A stretch of 64,000 nt of DNA from Woeseiaceae bacterium (GTDB taxonomy: Bacteria > Pseudomonadota > Gammaproteobacteria > Steroidobacterales > Woeseiaceae). Both the position numbers and the translations under genes were made by a program. Where the stretch lies: the NCBI GenBank assembly GCA_021773095.1, contig JAJFKR010000007.1:1-64000 (forward strand), read 5' to 3'. Shown here in pieces: positions 37,062-46,343 of the stretch. Under the pieces are notes generated by a model, which had not been told where the DNA came from, searched no databases, and was given only the letters and a program-made list of their open reading frames with translations. Every line of letters starts with the position of its first letter. The stretch's first letter is position 1.

Positions 37062-38339
37062 TCAGGCCTCCGGCGGTGACAGGTACTGCTGGCAACCCGG
37101 CAAGTTATCGGCTTGCAGCGAGTCAGAGGGTCCCTGCAGTATTTCTGTCACGATGCCCTGAAGTGACCGAAGCGATACATGTGATTGACTTGCCGCTAAC
37201 CGCTCAAGCACGGTATCGAGGCTGGCTTTTGCCTCGGTTGTTTCTCGAATTTCCTTGTCGAGATTTCGGAAAGTGATAACTGCAAGGGCTGTAATCGACC
37301 CTCTGGACTGCTCGTTGCAAAGCTCGTCCGCTTCGCTCGCCCATTCAGTCTGTCGCTCAAGGGCTCGTCTATAGCGTCGAGGAGTGATCGCACCACCACG
37401 CTGTAGTAACTCAAGACTGTAGTATTCGGCCAGGCCCTCGACAATCCAGTCGAAGCCACTTTCCGCGGTGATATCCATCGCTACATGAATAACTTCGTGT
37501 ACCAGTGTACTGGTCGCATTCTCGCTGATTAACGGCCGATCTGCGTGGATGAAAATGGAGCCGGGCGCGGATAGCCCACCGCGCCACATCGGATCACCGG
37601 CGCTGACGATCGTGAGTCGGGGAATGGCGTCCGGTAATACCGGTGTCAATTCAGGCAACGTCCAGTTCAACAGGGCCAGCATATCCATTCGTCGCACCGC
37701 CTGACCCTCCGGTGCTGCAATCGCAATGCGCGTTCCCGCTATCGTCTCCCGGCGTACGCCCAGATTGCCGATAGCTATCCAGCCACGAGGCTGGTCGAAT
37801 CGTCTGGCAGGAATTCGAATTTCGATTCGACTGTTGAGGGTTGAATACTCCGTCACAGCGCTCCACTCACCCGGCAGCTCAAATGACAGGCTGGTTTCAC
37901 TACTTGCGCCTTTTAGCGTTCGCGTGCGTGCTCGCGGGATAATGTCTTCCGCGCGAAAAATGCCCCAGCTGTCGTCGAGCCAGGCATCGTAGCCGCCACT
38001 ACCACGTTGATGCGGCATGTGCGTCTGCCAACGCAGGCTGCCGCCGGTACGCCCGGGCTGCCAACGCACGCCATCCGCGGCAACAGTCAGACTACCGCTG
38101 CCTTCGAAACCAGACGTGCGATTGTCTGTGAGCTGAAATGACAGCTCCCGGAGCTGTCCGCGGGTTTGTTCTACAGTCATTTCCACGGCAACCGAGCCAT
38201 GTCGGGGGTCCGGGGAGATCGAATAGTGAACGGAGTAATCTGCGGTCGCCTGAGCCTTGGTAGTCTCGGAGGCGGGTGCGCCACACGCTGCGCAACCGAA
38301 CAGGCAGATCGGCAATATCAATCCTGAGATGCAGTTCAT
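37062..38339 (-). CDS. Lipoprotein with M61-like metallopeptidase domain
   Basis: A 425-residue exported protein. A signal peptide ends at a lipobox near CAACG (residues about 15-19), so it is probably an anchored lipoprotein. A beta-rich N-terminal half (about 30-200) resembles the M61 family N-domain; the zinc site HEVIH is near residue 286, with the second Glu in WIVEGLAEYYS about 20 residues on, as in gluzincins. Substrate unknown. It begins the minus-strand run with the AAA+ ATPase and FHA genes and faces an NlpC/P60 lipoprotein across 57 bp. Confidence 0.78.
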   Translation of the reverse strand: MNCISGLILPICLFGCAACGAPASETTKAQATADYSVHYSISPDPRHGSVAVEMTVEQTRGQLRELSFQLTDNRTSGFEGSGSLTVAADGVRWQPGRTGGSLRWQTHMPHQRGSGGYDAWLDDSWGIFRAEDIIPRARTRTLKGASSETSLSFELPGEWSAVTEYSTLNSRIEIRIPARRFDQPRGWIAIGNLGVRRETIAGTRIAIAAPEGQAVRRMDMLALLNWTLPELTPVLPDAIPRLTIVSAGDPMWRGGLSAPGSIFIHADRPLISENATSTLVHEVIHVAMDITAESGFDWIVEGLAEYYSLELLQRGGAITPRRYRRALERQTEWASEADELCNEQSRGSITALAVITFRNLDKEIRETTEAKASLDTVLERLAASQSHVSLRSLQGIVTEILQGPSDSLQADNLPGCQQYLSPPEA

Positions 38340-38396
38340 ACAGTATTAAGGCCCTGTAGCGTATGGTTTACGAGTGTGTCGCTCAAAGTGAATCAA

Positions 38397-38903
38397 ATGA
38401 TAACGCAGACAGCCCGCAAGATTCCGAGTTTTGCCTTAGCAATCACGATGTTGGCAATGGCATCGGCCTGTTCGTCGCAGGCCGTTGTTGACGATCCGCC
38501 GCGCCGGCCCGCCAAACAATCGGTGGACTACTCCCAAACCGTGGGTGCAAAAGCGGCATCCGTTGCATTGCGGCAGATCGGCGTGCCTTACCGGTACGGC
38601 GGTTCAACGACAAGCGGCTTTGATTGCAGTGGGCTCGTGCAGTTTTCCTATGCGCGGGCGGGAAAGCGTGTGCCGCGTACGACCGGGCAGCTTTGGTCCG
38701 CAACATCGACGGTCAGACGAGCCGACCTGCAGGTTGGTGACCTGCTGTTCTTCAGCATCGAAGGAAAGATGTCGCATGTTGGGCTATACATCGGCGGGCA
38801 GCAATTTGTGCACGCTCCGGCGTCAGGACGTACCGTTACCGTCGCGAAACTGACGTCGCCGTTTTACGCCTCAGCCTTGCTTCGGGCCGGTCGCCCGCAG
38901 TAA
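38397..38903 (+). CDS. NlpC/P60-family lipoprotein (peptidoglycan endopeptidase-like)
   Basis: A 168-residue lipoprotein with lipobox MASAC. The NlpC/P60 papain-like domain has Cys in GGSTTSGFDCSGLVQF, His in SHVGLYIGG and the third residue in FVHAPASG, so all catalytic residues are present. It should cleave stem peptides or cross-links in peptidoglycan from the outer or inner membrane face. ATG 38397 gives the signal peptide; an in-frame GTG at 38376 is less likely. Confidence 0.9.
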   Translation: MITQTARKIPSFALAITMLAMASACSSQAVVDDPPRRPAKQSVDYSQTVGAKAASVALRQIGVPYRYGGSTTSGFDCSGLVQFSYARAGKRVPRTTGQLWSATSTVRRADLQVGDLLFFSIEGKMSHVGLYIGGQQFVHAPASGRTVTVAKLTSPFYASALLRAGRPQ

Positions 38904-38916
38904 CTCGTTTGCATGC

Positions 38917-39582
38917 CTAAACGGCCTCGTCGCTAACGATAAACGTCTTGAGTTGCCTGGCCAATCCACCGCAGGCTTTGGCTTGCGTTCGCGCAATCAG
39001 TGGTATCGGAACAACCAGAGCGGGCAGAAAAGATGTGCCACTGTAATCGGCTGTAACGGTTCCAGCCGATTCCGATTTATTGAGATCCCAAATGGACGCC
39101 TCGTAATCCGCGTCGTCCTGCCACCAGGCGAATCCAAAGCAACCGCCACCGCCTGGTCCTGCGGCGCAAGAAAGGCTACCGCCCTGCGTGACGCGTTCCG
39201 TATCTCCATCCAGCCAGACAATGTAGCGAACGCCCATGCTCTTGACTGCGTCGGGCACCCCGGGCCTTTCCATGAGTTTTACCAGTCCTTTAGTATCTGC
39301 CGGTGCGGTGCGCGGTTCAAACCATGGAAAAAGATTGTCCACAAATTGCTGGTTTGGTATGACATTCAAAGCACCTGATCCGCGTCCCAACGCGCGCTCG
39401 ATACAACGTATGTAGTCCGCTTCAGTTTCGTTGCCCTGATGATAACTCTTGGCCATCACAACGATGGATTCGCCCGTCAGCAGTCCCGTTGTTTCCTCGC
39501 GGGCATTCTCAACGCTTGCGGTGACGCAGCCGCTTAAGCCAGCGGCCAGCAAAATAGTGATCAGGCCACCTGACTTATTCAT
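38917..39582 (-). CDS. Hypothetical lipoprotein
   Basis: A 221-residue lipoprotein with lipobox LSGC (about Cys18). It has a segment resembling a nucleotide-independent beta domain (VRYIVWLDGDTERVTQGG) and a Gly-rich CAAGPGGGGCFGFAWW near residue 138; no family recognised. ATG 39582 has GGAGG 5 bases upstream and overlaps the stop of the preceding lipoprotein gene by 8 bp, so the two are translationally coupled. Confidence 0.75.
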   Translation of the reverse strand: MNKSGGLITILLAAGLSGCVTASVENAREETTGLLTGESIVVMAKSYHQGNETEADYIRCIERALGRGSGALNVIPNQQFVDNLFPWFEPRTAPADTKGLVKLMERPGVPDAVKSMGVRYIVWLDGDTERVTQGGSLSCAAGPGGGGCFGFAWWQDDADYEASIWDLNKSESAGTVTADYSGTSFLPALVVPIPLIARTQAKACGGLARQLKTFIVSDEAV

Positions 39583-40279
39583 CGATGCCTCCAATGGCGA
39601 AAATACCTACGGGCACATCGTCTTGCTCGTCCGCATTGCTACCGACTGTAGCGCCGGATTCGATCTCGCTCAGGTCGAGGGGGCCGTCAGCCAGTTGCCC
39701 GATTCTGGTTGACTTATCCATCTGTAAGAGAATCAGCGCGGCAGCATCGCGCATTGCGAGAACAGCAGCCCGTTGTAGCGACTTGGAGCCACCCATACCT
39801 TCCTTTTGGCTCTTGCCGTAGGCACTGACAGTCCAGGTCGATGCGCTGTTTCCAAGACTGTCAAACACCTGCATGCGATACCGTATCCAGACGGCAAATG
39901 CATCAGTCTTGCTCTGGTTTGGCACTGAAAACTCGAAGCCCTCTATCGTTGGTTCAACGAGTGCGTCAAACGTATGGTCCAGTGCGTTGTCATCGGGCCC
40001 AAGAACGATGACGTTGTCGAACATGTAGCCGAATAGCTGCGTGAAAAACGAGGCGTTCGCAGAACCGAGATTAATCGTCCAGGTCTCGCGTCCCAATACG
40101 TTTTCTTCATGTACGAAGTTGTGAAAATCTGCGGGTATCCGGACGGCGATATCCATCGGCAGTTTTTCAAAATGCGGCCGTGGGATTTTCGGGTTTTCGA
40201 CAGTGACATTCGATGCGCACCCTGCCGCCAAAAGAGAAATCAGAATGACGCTGCTTTTTATTGGTCTTATTGCGATCAA
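39575..40279 (-). CDS. Hypothetical lipoprotein
   Basis: A 234-residue lipoprotein with lipobox AAGC (about Cys21). It has a predicted mixed alpha/beta body (LFGYMFDNVIVLG, FAVWIRYRMQVFDSLG) and an acidic C-terminus. It lacks recognised motifs. It is the first of a two-gene lipoprotein unit; the pair may form an envelope complex, which is inference from coupling only. Confidence 0.72.
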   Translation of the reverse strand: MIAIRPIKSSVILISLLAAGCASNVTVENPKIPRPHFEKLPMDIAVRIPADFHNFVHEENVLGRETWTINLGSANASFFTQLFGYMFDNVIVLGPDDNALDHTFDALVEPTIEGFEFSVPNQSKTDAFAVWIRYRMQVFDSLGNSASTWTVSAYGKSQKEGMGGSKSLQRAAVLAMRDAAALILLQMDKSTRIGQLADGPLDLSEIESGATVGSNADEQDDVPVGIFAIGGIDE

Positions 40280-40489
40280 GTGGTTGAGATCCGCGCGGCT
40301 GTTTAGGAGTGACTGCTATATCAGAGCAGGACAGGTCGGCATAGTTCCACACAAATGCTCAAGGTCTGGCTCAATGCCACTTTAGTTCGGGGACCAAAAG
40401 AGTGCAAATGGGAATTCGGTTCAAGACCGGCCGGACAATGCGTATAAAGGCACATTCTACAAAAAGTCCGGCAATCCCGGTTCTCACCT

Positions 40490-40588
40490 ATGGCGCGACC
40501 AAAAATACTCGTCTTCCAGCACGTTCCCTACGAACCGCTCGGTACACTGGACACTGGATCCGTGGTTGAAGTTCGGCGAGGACGCTAG
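40490..40588 (+). pseudogene. 5' remnant of a glutamine amidotransferase-like gene
   Basis: A 32-codon frame beginning ATG at 40490 encodes ARPKILVFQHVPYEPLGTLD, the typical start of type-1 (GMP synthase-like) glutamine amidotransferases, where the sequence normally continues for over 200 residues. After LGTLD it diverges and stops at 40586-40588, overlapping the last 4 bp of the convergent srkA gene. No downstream continuation is found. It is best read as a truncated remnant; a chance resemblance cannot be excluded for so short a stretch. Confidence 0.45.
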
Positions 40589-41583
40589 AAGTCGCGCCAC
40601 TCCAGCGGTTCTTCCTGCATCAACGCGACTTGCTCGCGCAAAGCGAGTACGTGGTCGTCCCAATACCGTGGGCTATCGAACCACGGGAATGCCACTTTGA
40701 ATGCAGGATCTTCCCAGCGTCGTGCGAGCCAGGCCGCGTAGTGCATGATGCGCAAACTACGCAGCGCCTCAATCAGGTGCAGCTCACGCGGGTCGAAACG
40801 TCGAAATGACTGATAACCTTCCAGCAATGCTTCGAGTTGTGGGGTTTGTTCTGCGCGATCACCGGAGAGGAACATCCAGAGGTCCTGGACGGCCGGACCG
40901 TGGCGGCAGTCATCGAGGTCTACAATGTGCAATCGGTCTTCGGTGACGAGAACGTTGCCCGGATGAAAGTCACCATGCAATCGAATGTCCCGGGTGTTTC
41001 CGGCACGTTCAAAGCAAGCCTCGACGCCGTCCAGCACCAGTTCCGCAGTGCTCTCGTAGGCATCGCAATTATCTTCCGGGATGAACTCGTTTTCCATCAG
41101 ATAGTCGATCGACTCGACGCCATAGCTATCAATGTCAATACGTGGTCGATGCTTGAAGGACTTCACTTCGCCTTCAAGGTGGATTCTCGCTACCAGCCGC
41201 CCCAACTGGGCCAGCAATTCGTAGTTGTCGAGGTCCGGCGCACGACCACCGCGGCAGGGGAACACGGCCAGGCGGTAGGGGCCGGCGTGTTTCAGTGTTT
41301 CGCCATCGATCACAAGCGGTGGCACTACAGGAATTTCCTGATTGGCCAGCGCGACAGAAAACTCGTGTTCCTCGTGAATACACTCGTCCGACCAGCGTCC
41401 TGGCCGATAAAATTTGGCGACCAGCGGCCGATCGTTTTCTATGCCGATCTGATAGACGCGATTCTCGTAGCTGTTCAATGCCAGAAACCGGCCATCGCAT
41501 TCAAACCCAAGATCTGCGAGGGTCGCGACGATGTCTTCGGGCTGCAGGTCGGCGAATGCCAGTGTGGCTGCGTCCCCGCTCAC
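40585..41583 (-). CDS. srkA: Stress response kinase A (YihE-type)
   Basis: A 332-residue APH-fold Ser/Thr kinase of the SrkA family. ALNSYENRVYQIG and VAKFYRPGRW form the N-lobe, LHGDFHPGNVLV is the catalytic loop and DLDDCRHGPAVQDLW the metal-binding segment. In E. coli it counters MazF-linked death and acts in envelope stress. Length and motifs are typical. It ends 4 bp before typA and overlaps it at the stop/start (41580-41583). Confidence 0.92.
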   Translation of the reverse strand: MSGDAATLAFADLQPEDIVATLADLGFECDGRFLALNSYENRVYQIGIENDRPLVAKFYRPGRWSDECIHEEHEFSVALANQEIPVVPPLVIDGETLKHAGPYRLAVFPCRGGRAPDLDNYELLAQLGRLVARIHLEGEVKSFKHRPRIDIDSYGVESIDYLMENEFIPEDNCDAYESTAELVLDGVEACFERAGNTRDIRLHGDFHPGNVLVTEDRLHIVDLDDCRHGPAVQDLWMFLSGDRAEQTPQLEALLEGYQSFRRFDPRELHLIEALRSLRIMHYAAWLARRWEDPAFKVAFPWFDSPRYWDDHVLALREQVALMQEEPLEWRDF

Positions 41584-43406
41584 GATGCTTTTTGGCGCGA
41601 CTCTCGTTTGCGGTCAACTTCGGTCAGATGCTTCTTGCGTAAGCGGAGATTAGTTGGCGTTACTTCCAGCAATTCATCATCGTCGAGAAATTCCAGCGAC
41701 TGCTCCAGCGAATAGCGAAGCGGTGTCGTCAGGACCAGATTTTCGTCCGTTCCGGCAGCACGAACGTTGGTCAGTTGTTTGGCCTTGGTGGGATTCACAA
41801 CCAGATCGTTTTGGCGTTTGTGAATGCCGATGATCATTCCTTCATAAACAGGAGCGCCATGGCCGAGAAAGAGCTTGCCGCGCTCCTGCAGATTAAAAAG
41901 TGCGTATGCGAGCGCCTTGCCCTGGACCATCGATACGAGAGTACCGTTACTGCGTTGTGCGATTGCACCTGCAACCCGAGGTGCGTATTCGTCCAGGACG
42001 TGATAAATGAGGCCGGTGCCCGATGTTGCGGTCATGTATTCGGTACGGAAACCGATAAGTCCCCGGGTGGGAATTTTGTAGTCGAGACGCATGCGTCCCT
42101 TGCCGTCCGGCAGCATGTTTTGCAGCTCACCCTTACGATCGGCCAGCCGTGTCATGACGGCACCCTGATAGGCCTCTTCGAAATCAACCGTTAGTTGTTC
42201 CCAAGGTTCGTGCTGTGCACCATCGACGTCGTGCATGATGACTTCCGGTCGGGACACGGCCAACTCGAAACCTTCCCGGCGCATCGTCTCGACCAGGACG
42301 GACAAATGCAGCTCACCGCGCCCGGAGACTCTGAATTTGTCAGGGTCGTTGGTGCTGTCGACGCGCAAGGCGACGTTGTGTTTGAGCTCCTGCTCCAGGC
42401 GCTCACGAATCTGGCGGCTGGTCAGGTATTTGCCATCCTGTCCGGCAAACGGTGATTTGTTAACCTGAAATGTCATGTTGACCGTTGGCTCATCGACGCT
42501 CAAAGGTGGCAGCGCTTCTTCGTGATCCCGATCACAGATTGTGTCCGATATGTGCAGCTTTTCAATGCCGCTGAATACGACGATGTCGCCCGCGGTGGCC
42601 GATTCGATGCGTTGTCGTTTCAGTCCATCGAAGCCGAACAACTCAAGCACTCTGCCGCGGCGTGATGCGGTACCGGGTGCGACGATGCTAACCGGTGCAT
42701 TCGCTGTTAACGTACCGCGATTAATGCGGCCGATACCAAGTACGCCGACGTACTTGTCGTAGTCGAGACTCGATACCTGCAGCTGCAGAGGACCGCTGGT
42801 GTCGACTTCGGGATGCGGTACGTGCTCAACGATGGTCTCAAAAAGGGGATCCATATTACCTTCGCGGACCTCTGAGTCTTCGCTCGCATATCCTTCCAGT
42901 GCGGACGCGTAAATAATCGGGAAGTCGAGTTGCTCATCCGTGGCGCCGAGGCGGTCAAACAAATCGAATGTTTGATTAATAACCCAGTCTGGCCGCGCTC
43001 CGTCACGATCAATTTTGTTAATAACAACGACCGGTACCAGGCCCTGTGCAAATGCTTTCTCGGTGACAAAGCGTGTTTGCGGCATCGGCCCTTCAACGGC
43101 ATCGACCAGCAACAGCACGCTGTCTACCATCGACAAGACACGTTCAACCTCACCGCCAAAGTCCGCATGTCCCGGTGTATCGACGATATTAATCCGGTAG
43201 TCGTTCCATTTGACCGCCGTATTCTTCGAGAGAATCGTGATGCCGCGTTCGCGTTCAAGTTCGTTCGAGTCCATGACCCGATCGGGCACAGCAGCACGTG
43301 CACCGAGCGTGCCGGATTGTTGCAGCATCTGATCGACAAGTGTGGTCTTGCCATGATCGACATGCGCGATGATCGCGATATTTCGTAGTTTGGATAGTTG
43401 TGACAT
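41580..43406 (-). CDS. typA: Translational GTPase TypA/BipA
   Basis: A 608-residue ribosome-binding GTPase involved in stress adaptation and 50S assembly. G1 is [12 protein letters not shown] near residue 14, G2/G3 RGITILSK and [16 protein letters not shown]4 [10 protein letters not shown]; the EF-G-like domains and the BipA C-terminal domain are complete. ATG 43406 gives the standard start [16 protein letters not shown]; an upstream in-frame start at 43481 overlaps the divergent lipoprotein gene. Confidence 0.97.
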   Translation of the reverse strand: MSQLSKLRNIAIIAHVDHGKTTLVDQMLQQSGTLGARAAVPDRVMDSNELERERGITILSKNTAVKWNDYRINIVDTPGHADFGGEVERVLSMVDSVLLLVDAVEGPMPQTRFVTEKAFAQGLVPVVVINKIDRDGARPDWVINQTFDLFDRLGATDEQLDFPIIYASALEGYASEDSEVREGNMDPLFETIVEHVPHPEVDTSGPLQLQVSSLDYDKYVGVLGIGRINRGTLTANAPVSIVAPGTASRRGRVLELFGFDGLKRQRIESATAGDIVVFSGIEKLHISDTICDRDHEEALPPLSVDEPTVNMTFQVNKSPFAGQDGKYLTSRQIRERLEQELKHNVALRVDSTNDPDKFRVSGRGELHLSVLVETMRREGFELAVSRPEVIMHDVDGAQHEPWEQLTVDFEEAYQGAVMTRLADRKGELQNMLPDGKGRMRLDYKIPTRGLIGFRTEYMTATSGTGLIYHVLDEYAPRVAGAIAQRSNGTLVSMVQGKALAYALFNLQERGKLFLGHGAPVYEGMIIGIHKRQNDLVVNPTKAKQLTNVRAAGTDENLVLTTPLRYSLEQSLEFLDDDELLEVTPTNLRLRKKHLTEVDRKRESRQKAS

Positions 43407-43479
43407 TGGGGCGGGGCTCTGGAATGAGGCGCGGATTATAGTGACCCAATCCAAGAATTGATATGGCACACTACGATCC

Positions 43480-44406
43480 ATGAAAAAACGACTAACTGTA
43501 TGGCTTACAGCCCCTCTTATCGCCGTAATTCTGGCTTCCTGTGGGCAGAGCGGCGCAACTTTCGATGCATCGGCCCACGTTCAGGAGGTGCTCGAATGGC
43601 GTGCCTGGCGGATGCAGCAACTAAAGGATCCATCCGGCTACCTGAACCAGATCGGACTCTACTGGCTGGAGGTGGGTACTTACAGCTTCGGCTCGGCGAA
43701 GACAAACGACCTTGTATTCGATGGTGATGCCGCGCCTGAAATAGGCACCTTCACGGTCACTGCAGAGGGCGTGTCGATGGCCGTACTGCCCGGCGTGGAT
43801 GTGCAAAGCGATGGGCTGGACGTCGAAGATATCGTTATTGCTGCCGATACCACCGAGCAGGGTGTCACCATTACTTACGGTTCGCTGGCGTGGTCGGTGG
43901 TCGAAAGAGTCGGAAAATACGGAGTTCGATTACGTGATTTTGAACATCCCTTTGTCGAGGGTTTTGGCCCGCTGCCGTATTTTGATATTGATCCTTCCTT
44001 AAGGGTTGAGGCCATGCTGCATCGTTATGCCGAGCCACAAATCGCCAACGTTGGCACCGTCATTGAGGGACTCGGTTACCACCCAGAATCACCAGGACTT
44101 GTAAGTTTCGAGATCGGCGGCCAGCGTTACGAACTTGAGGCTTACACGTCGGGCGACAAACTTTTTTACGTGTTCGGCGACCGGACCAACCGCGATGCCA
44201 CTTACGGAGCGGGTCGTTTCTTGTATTCGACGACACCGGGTGAGGACGGCAAGACGATTCTCGACTTCAACAAGTCTTACAGTCCACCCTGTGCGTTCAA
44301 CGATTTTTCAACTTGCCCGGTGGCGTCTCCAAGGAACCGCCTGCCCATCCGGATCGAGGCGGGTGAGAGATTTGATTTGAAATTCCACTACGCGTCCGAT
44401 CACTAA
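43480..44406 (+). CDS. DUF1684 lipoprotein
   Basis: A 308-residue lipoprotein with lipobox LASC (Cys21). The DUF1684 fold is recognisable by WRAWRMQQLKDPSGYLNQIG, the YGAGRFLY and ILDFNKSYSPPCAFNDF stretches and the closing PIRIEAGE. Function unknown. It begins where the alternative upstream typA start would fall and ends 4 bp into the convergent reductase gene. Confidence 0.9.
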   Translation: MKKRLTVWLTAPLIAVILASCGQSGATFDASAHVQEVLEWRAWRMQQLKDPSGYLNQIGLYWLEVGTYSFGSAKTNDLVFDGDAAPEIGTFTVTAEGVSMAVLPGVDVQSDGLDVEDIVIAADTTEQGVTITYGSLAWSVVERVGKYGVRLRDFEHPFVEGFGPLPYFDIDPSLRVEAMLHRYAEPQIANVGTVIEGLGYHPESPGLVSFEIGGQRYELEAYTSGDKLFYVFGDRTNRDATYGAGRFLYSTTPGEDGKTILDFNKSYSPPCAFNDFSTCPVASPRNRLPIRIEAGERFDLKFHYASDH

Positions 44407-45644
44407 TCACGCATTTCGAAAGTCAGTCCGGCGTTGCTCCGCAACCGTTCGATGAGCGGTTTGGCCATGACAGCCGCTGGCGTGAAGACGCCGCCTTTGA
44501 CGTCGAGATCGTCTTTTGCCAGACACACTGCGCATTCGCTGAGCATTTTGCTGGTCGAGCCGTAACCTGGGTCCTGATCCCCGGTAATTTTGCCATGAAC
44601 TATCGTACCGTCCGGTAATTTGCCGATTTGCGACAGGTTGAAAAAACCGGCTTGTTGCAGTTCCCGATCCGGGCCTTCCCCGGGCTTTGACAGCACGAAT
44701 CGCTGCAGGAACTTTCGAGTCGGCGTTAAGGATGCGAAAAATACCAGAGCACCAAGGCCGGCTATCATGATCGCGCCTTTTAACCAGCCAGTAATGCCGC
44801 GGCCCGTGAGGACCGATTCGTCGTAGCGAAAATCCTCGCCGTACGGGTATCCGGCCAGCGCATGACTGCGGCGTACAACCTTGGTGTTGACGCCGGCCAT
44901 TACGAACGGGGCTGTCCACGAACTGGCAGCGTCCCGATAAACCATGCTTGTCTGGTCGCGGACGTCCGGGCCTTCTCGCTGACCCTCCGGATTTAGACTG
45001 TAGGGGTCAATCAAAGTCCGGGCGATCGACCGGTCCTCGCGACTTTCCTTAATTATGTTCATCATGCTGGCAAGCGTTCCACCACTGGCCGTACCCTTGG
45101 TCGCTTTGACCAGCATGCTGATGGATTTGCAATAAACGCCGTACTTCTCATGCACTGCGTCCTGCAGAAACCAGACACCGATATCCATGGGTACCGAGTC
45201 GAAACCGCAGCAATTTACAATTTTCGCACCGGTTTCTTCTGCCCGTTTTTGGTGCGTATCGATCATTTCGCGAATCCAGTGAACCTCACCGGCAAGATCG
45301 CAATAATGGGTACCTGCATCGACGCAGGCTGCCACGAGATTTGAGCCATACAGAGCGTAGGGTCCGACGGTTGTGAGGACGACGCGTGTTCGTGACGCGA
45401 GTGTTGCCAGGGCTTCTTTGTCAAAACTATCGGCAACGATCAGCTGCAATCCGTCGGCGGCAGCGCCAAGTCCGCCGCGAACCTGCTGTAGTTTTTTCTC
45501 ACTACGGCCTGCAAGAGCCCAGCGCAGATTGCCCGCCAGCCCGTATTGCCTTAGCAGGTATTCCGCGACCAATGTACCGGCGAATCCTGTCGCCCCCTGA
45601 ATGATGACATCGAATTCACGATCGCCGGTGGTATCTGTATTCAT
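44403..45644 (-). CDS. Saccharopine dehydrogenase-like reductase (trans-acting enoyl reductase type)
   Basis: A 413-residue NAD(P)-binding protein. The Rossmann start is IIQGATGFAGTLVAEYL near residue 13; further conserved parts are TTVGPYALYGSNLVAACVDAGTHYCDL and NCCGFDSVPMDIG. These place it in the group of mycobacterial trans-acting enoyl reductases and eukaryotic saccharopine dehydrogenase-like oxidoreductases. Substrate unknown, perhaps a lipid. One predicted membrane segment lies near residue 300 (GAIMIAGLGALVFFASL). It overlaps the GNAT gene by 4 bp. Confidence 0.82.
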   Translation of the reverse strand: MNTDTTGDREFDVIIQGATGFAGTLVAEYLLRQYGLAGNLRWALAGRSEKKLQQVRGGLGAAADGLQLIVADSFDKEALATLASRTRVVLTTVGPYALYGSNLVAACVDAGTHYCDLAGEVHWIREMIDTHQKRAEETGAKIVNCCGFDSVPMDIGVWFLQDAVHEKYGVYCKSISMLVKATKGTASGGTLASMMNIIKESREDRSIARTLIDPYSLNPEGQREGPDVRDQTSMVYRDAASSWTAPFVMAGVNTKVVRRSHALAGYPYGEDFRYDESVLTGRGITGWLKGAIMIAGLGALVFFASLTPTRKFLQRFVLSKPGEGPDRELQQAGFFNLSQIGKLPDGTIVHGKITGDQDPGYGSTSKMLSECAVCLAKDDLDVKGGVFTPAAVMAKPLIERLRSNAGLTFEMRD

Positions 45645-46126
45645 AGTTTCTTTTCCATGAGCGCGACTTCTTTCTCGCCGCCGTTTGTTCGCTGAGAACC
45701 CACCTGGCGAAACCCCAATTGCTCGTGATAACGCATGGAGCCTTCGTTCGGTGGCTGGATATTCACTTCACAAGTCATGACGGACACACCGCTTTGTGAG
45801 TAGGCGAACGCTTCGTACAACGAATCCGCGACTCCACGTCGCCGCGCCCATTCGGCAACCGCTACGCGATCAACGTACGCGAAGTCCTCATAGTGGTCGC
45901 AAAACCACCTGTAATTCGGGCTTGCGTACCCAGTTCCAGGGCGCAATCCGATCAGAAACCCGGCGAAGCGATCGTCAATTCTCGCAACCTGAACAAACGC
46001 CGCGTTATCTGAAAACCACTGCAGTTCGTTGTTGTCTATCCGGTTGACGTGCGGTATGGACTCTTCATTGAGCGCCAGCACATTGTCGAAGTCACTTCGT
46101 TTGATTTGCGATATTTTCATGGACAC
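45641..46126 (-). CDS. GNAT-family N-acetyltransferase
   Basis: A 161-residue GNAT. The acetyl-CoA-binding segment is VDRVAVAEWARRRGVADSLY near residue 90 and the C-terminal YHEQLGFRQVGSQRT is typical. Substrate unknown. It precedes and overlaps the saccharopine-like reductase by 4 bp, so both are one unit. Confidence 0.9.
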   Translation of the reverse strand: MSMKISQIKRSDFDNVLALNEESIPHVNRIDNNELQWFSDNAAFVQVARIDDRFAGFLIGLRPGTGYASPNYRWFCDHYEDFAYVDRVAVAEWARRRGVADSLYEAFAYSQSGVSVMTCEVNIQPPNEGSMRYHEQLGFRQVGSQRTNGGEKEVALMEKKL

Positions 46127-46343
46127 AGTGTATTGCTATGTTATGGTGGCTCCAAGACGGCAAGCGGACCGATTTTCAATCACCGCATATCTTAGATCGT
46201 CAGAAATCGCTACTTTACTCGTCTTCGACACCGAAATGATATCCGCGGCCGCAAGGTTGCGGAATTGTTCGTATGTGATCAGCTGCACTGAATAATGCTG
46301 GCACGTATGTGATTTTCGTTAGTTTTTTTCAGGACAGGTAGCC

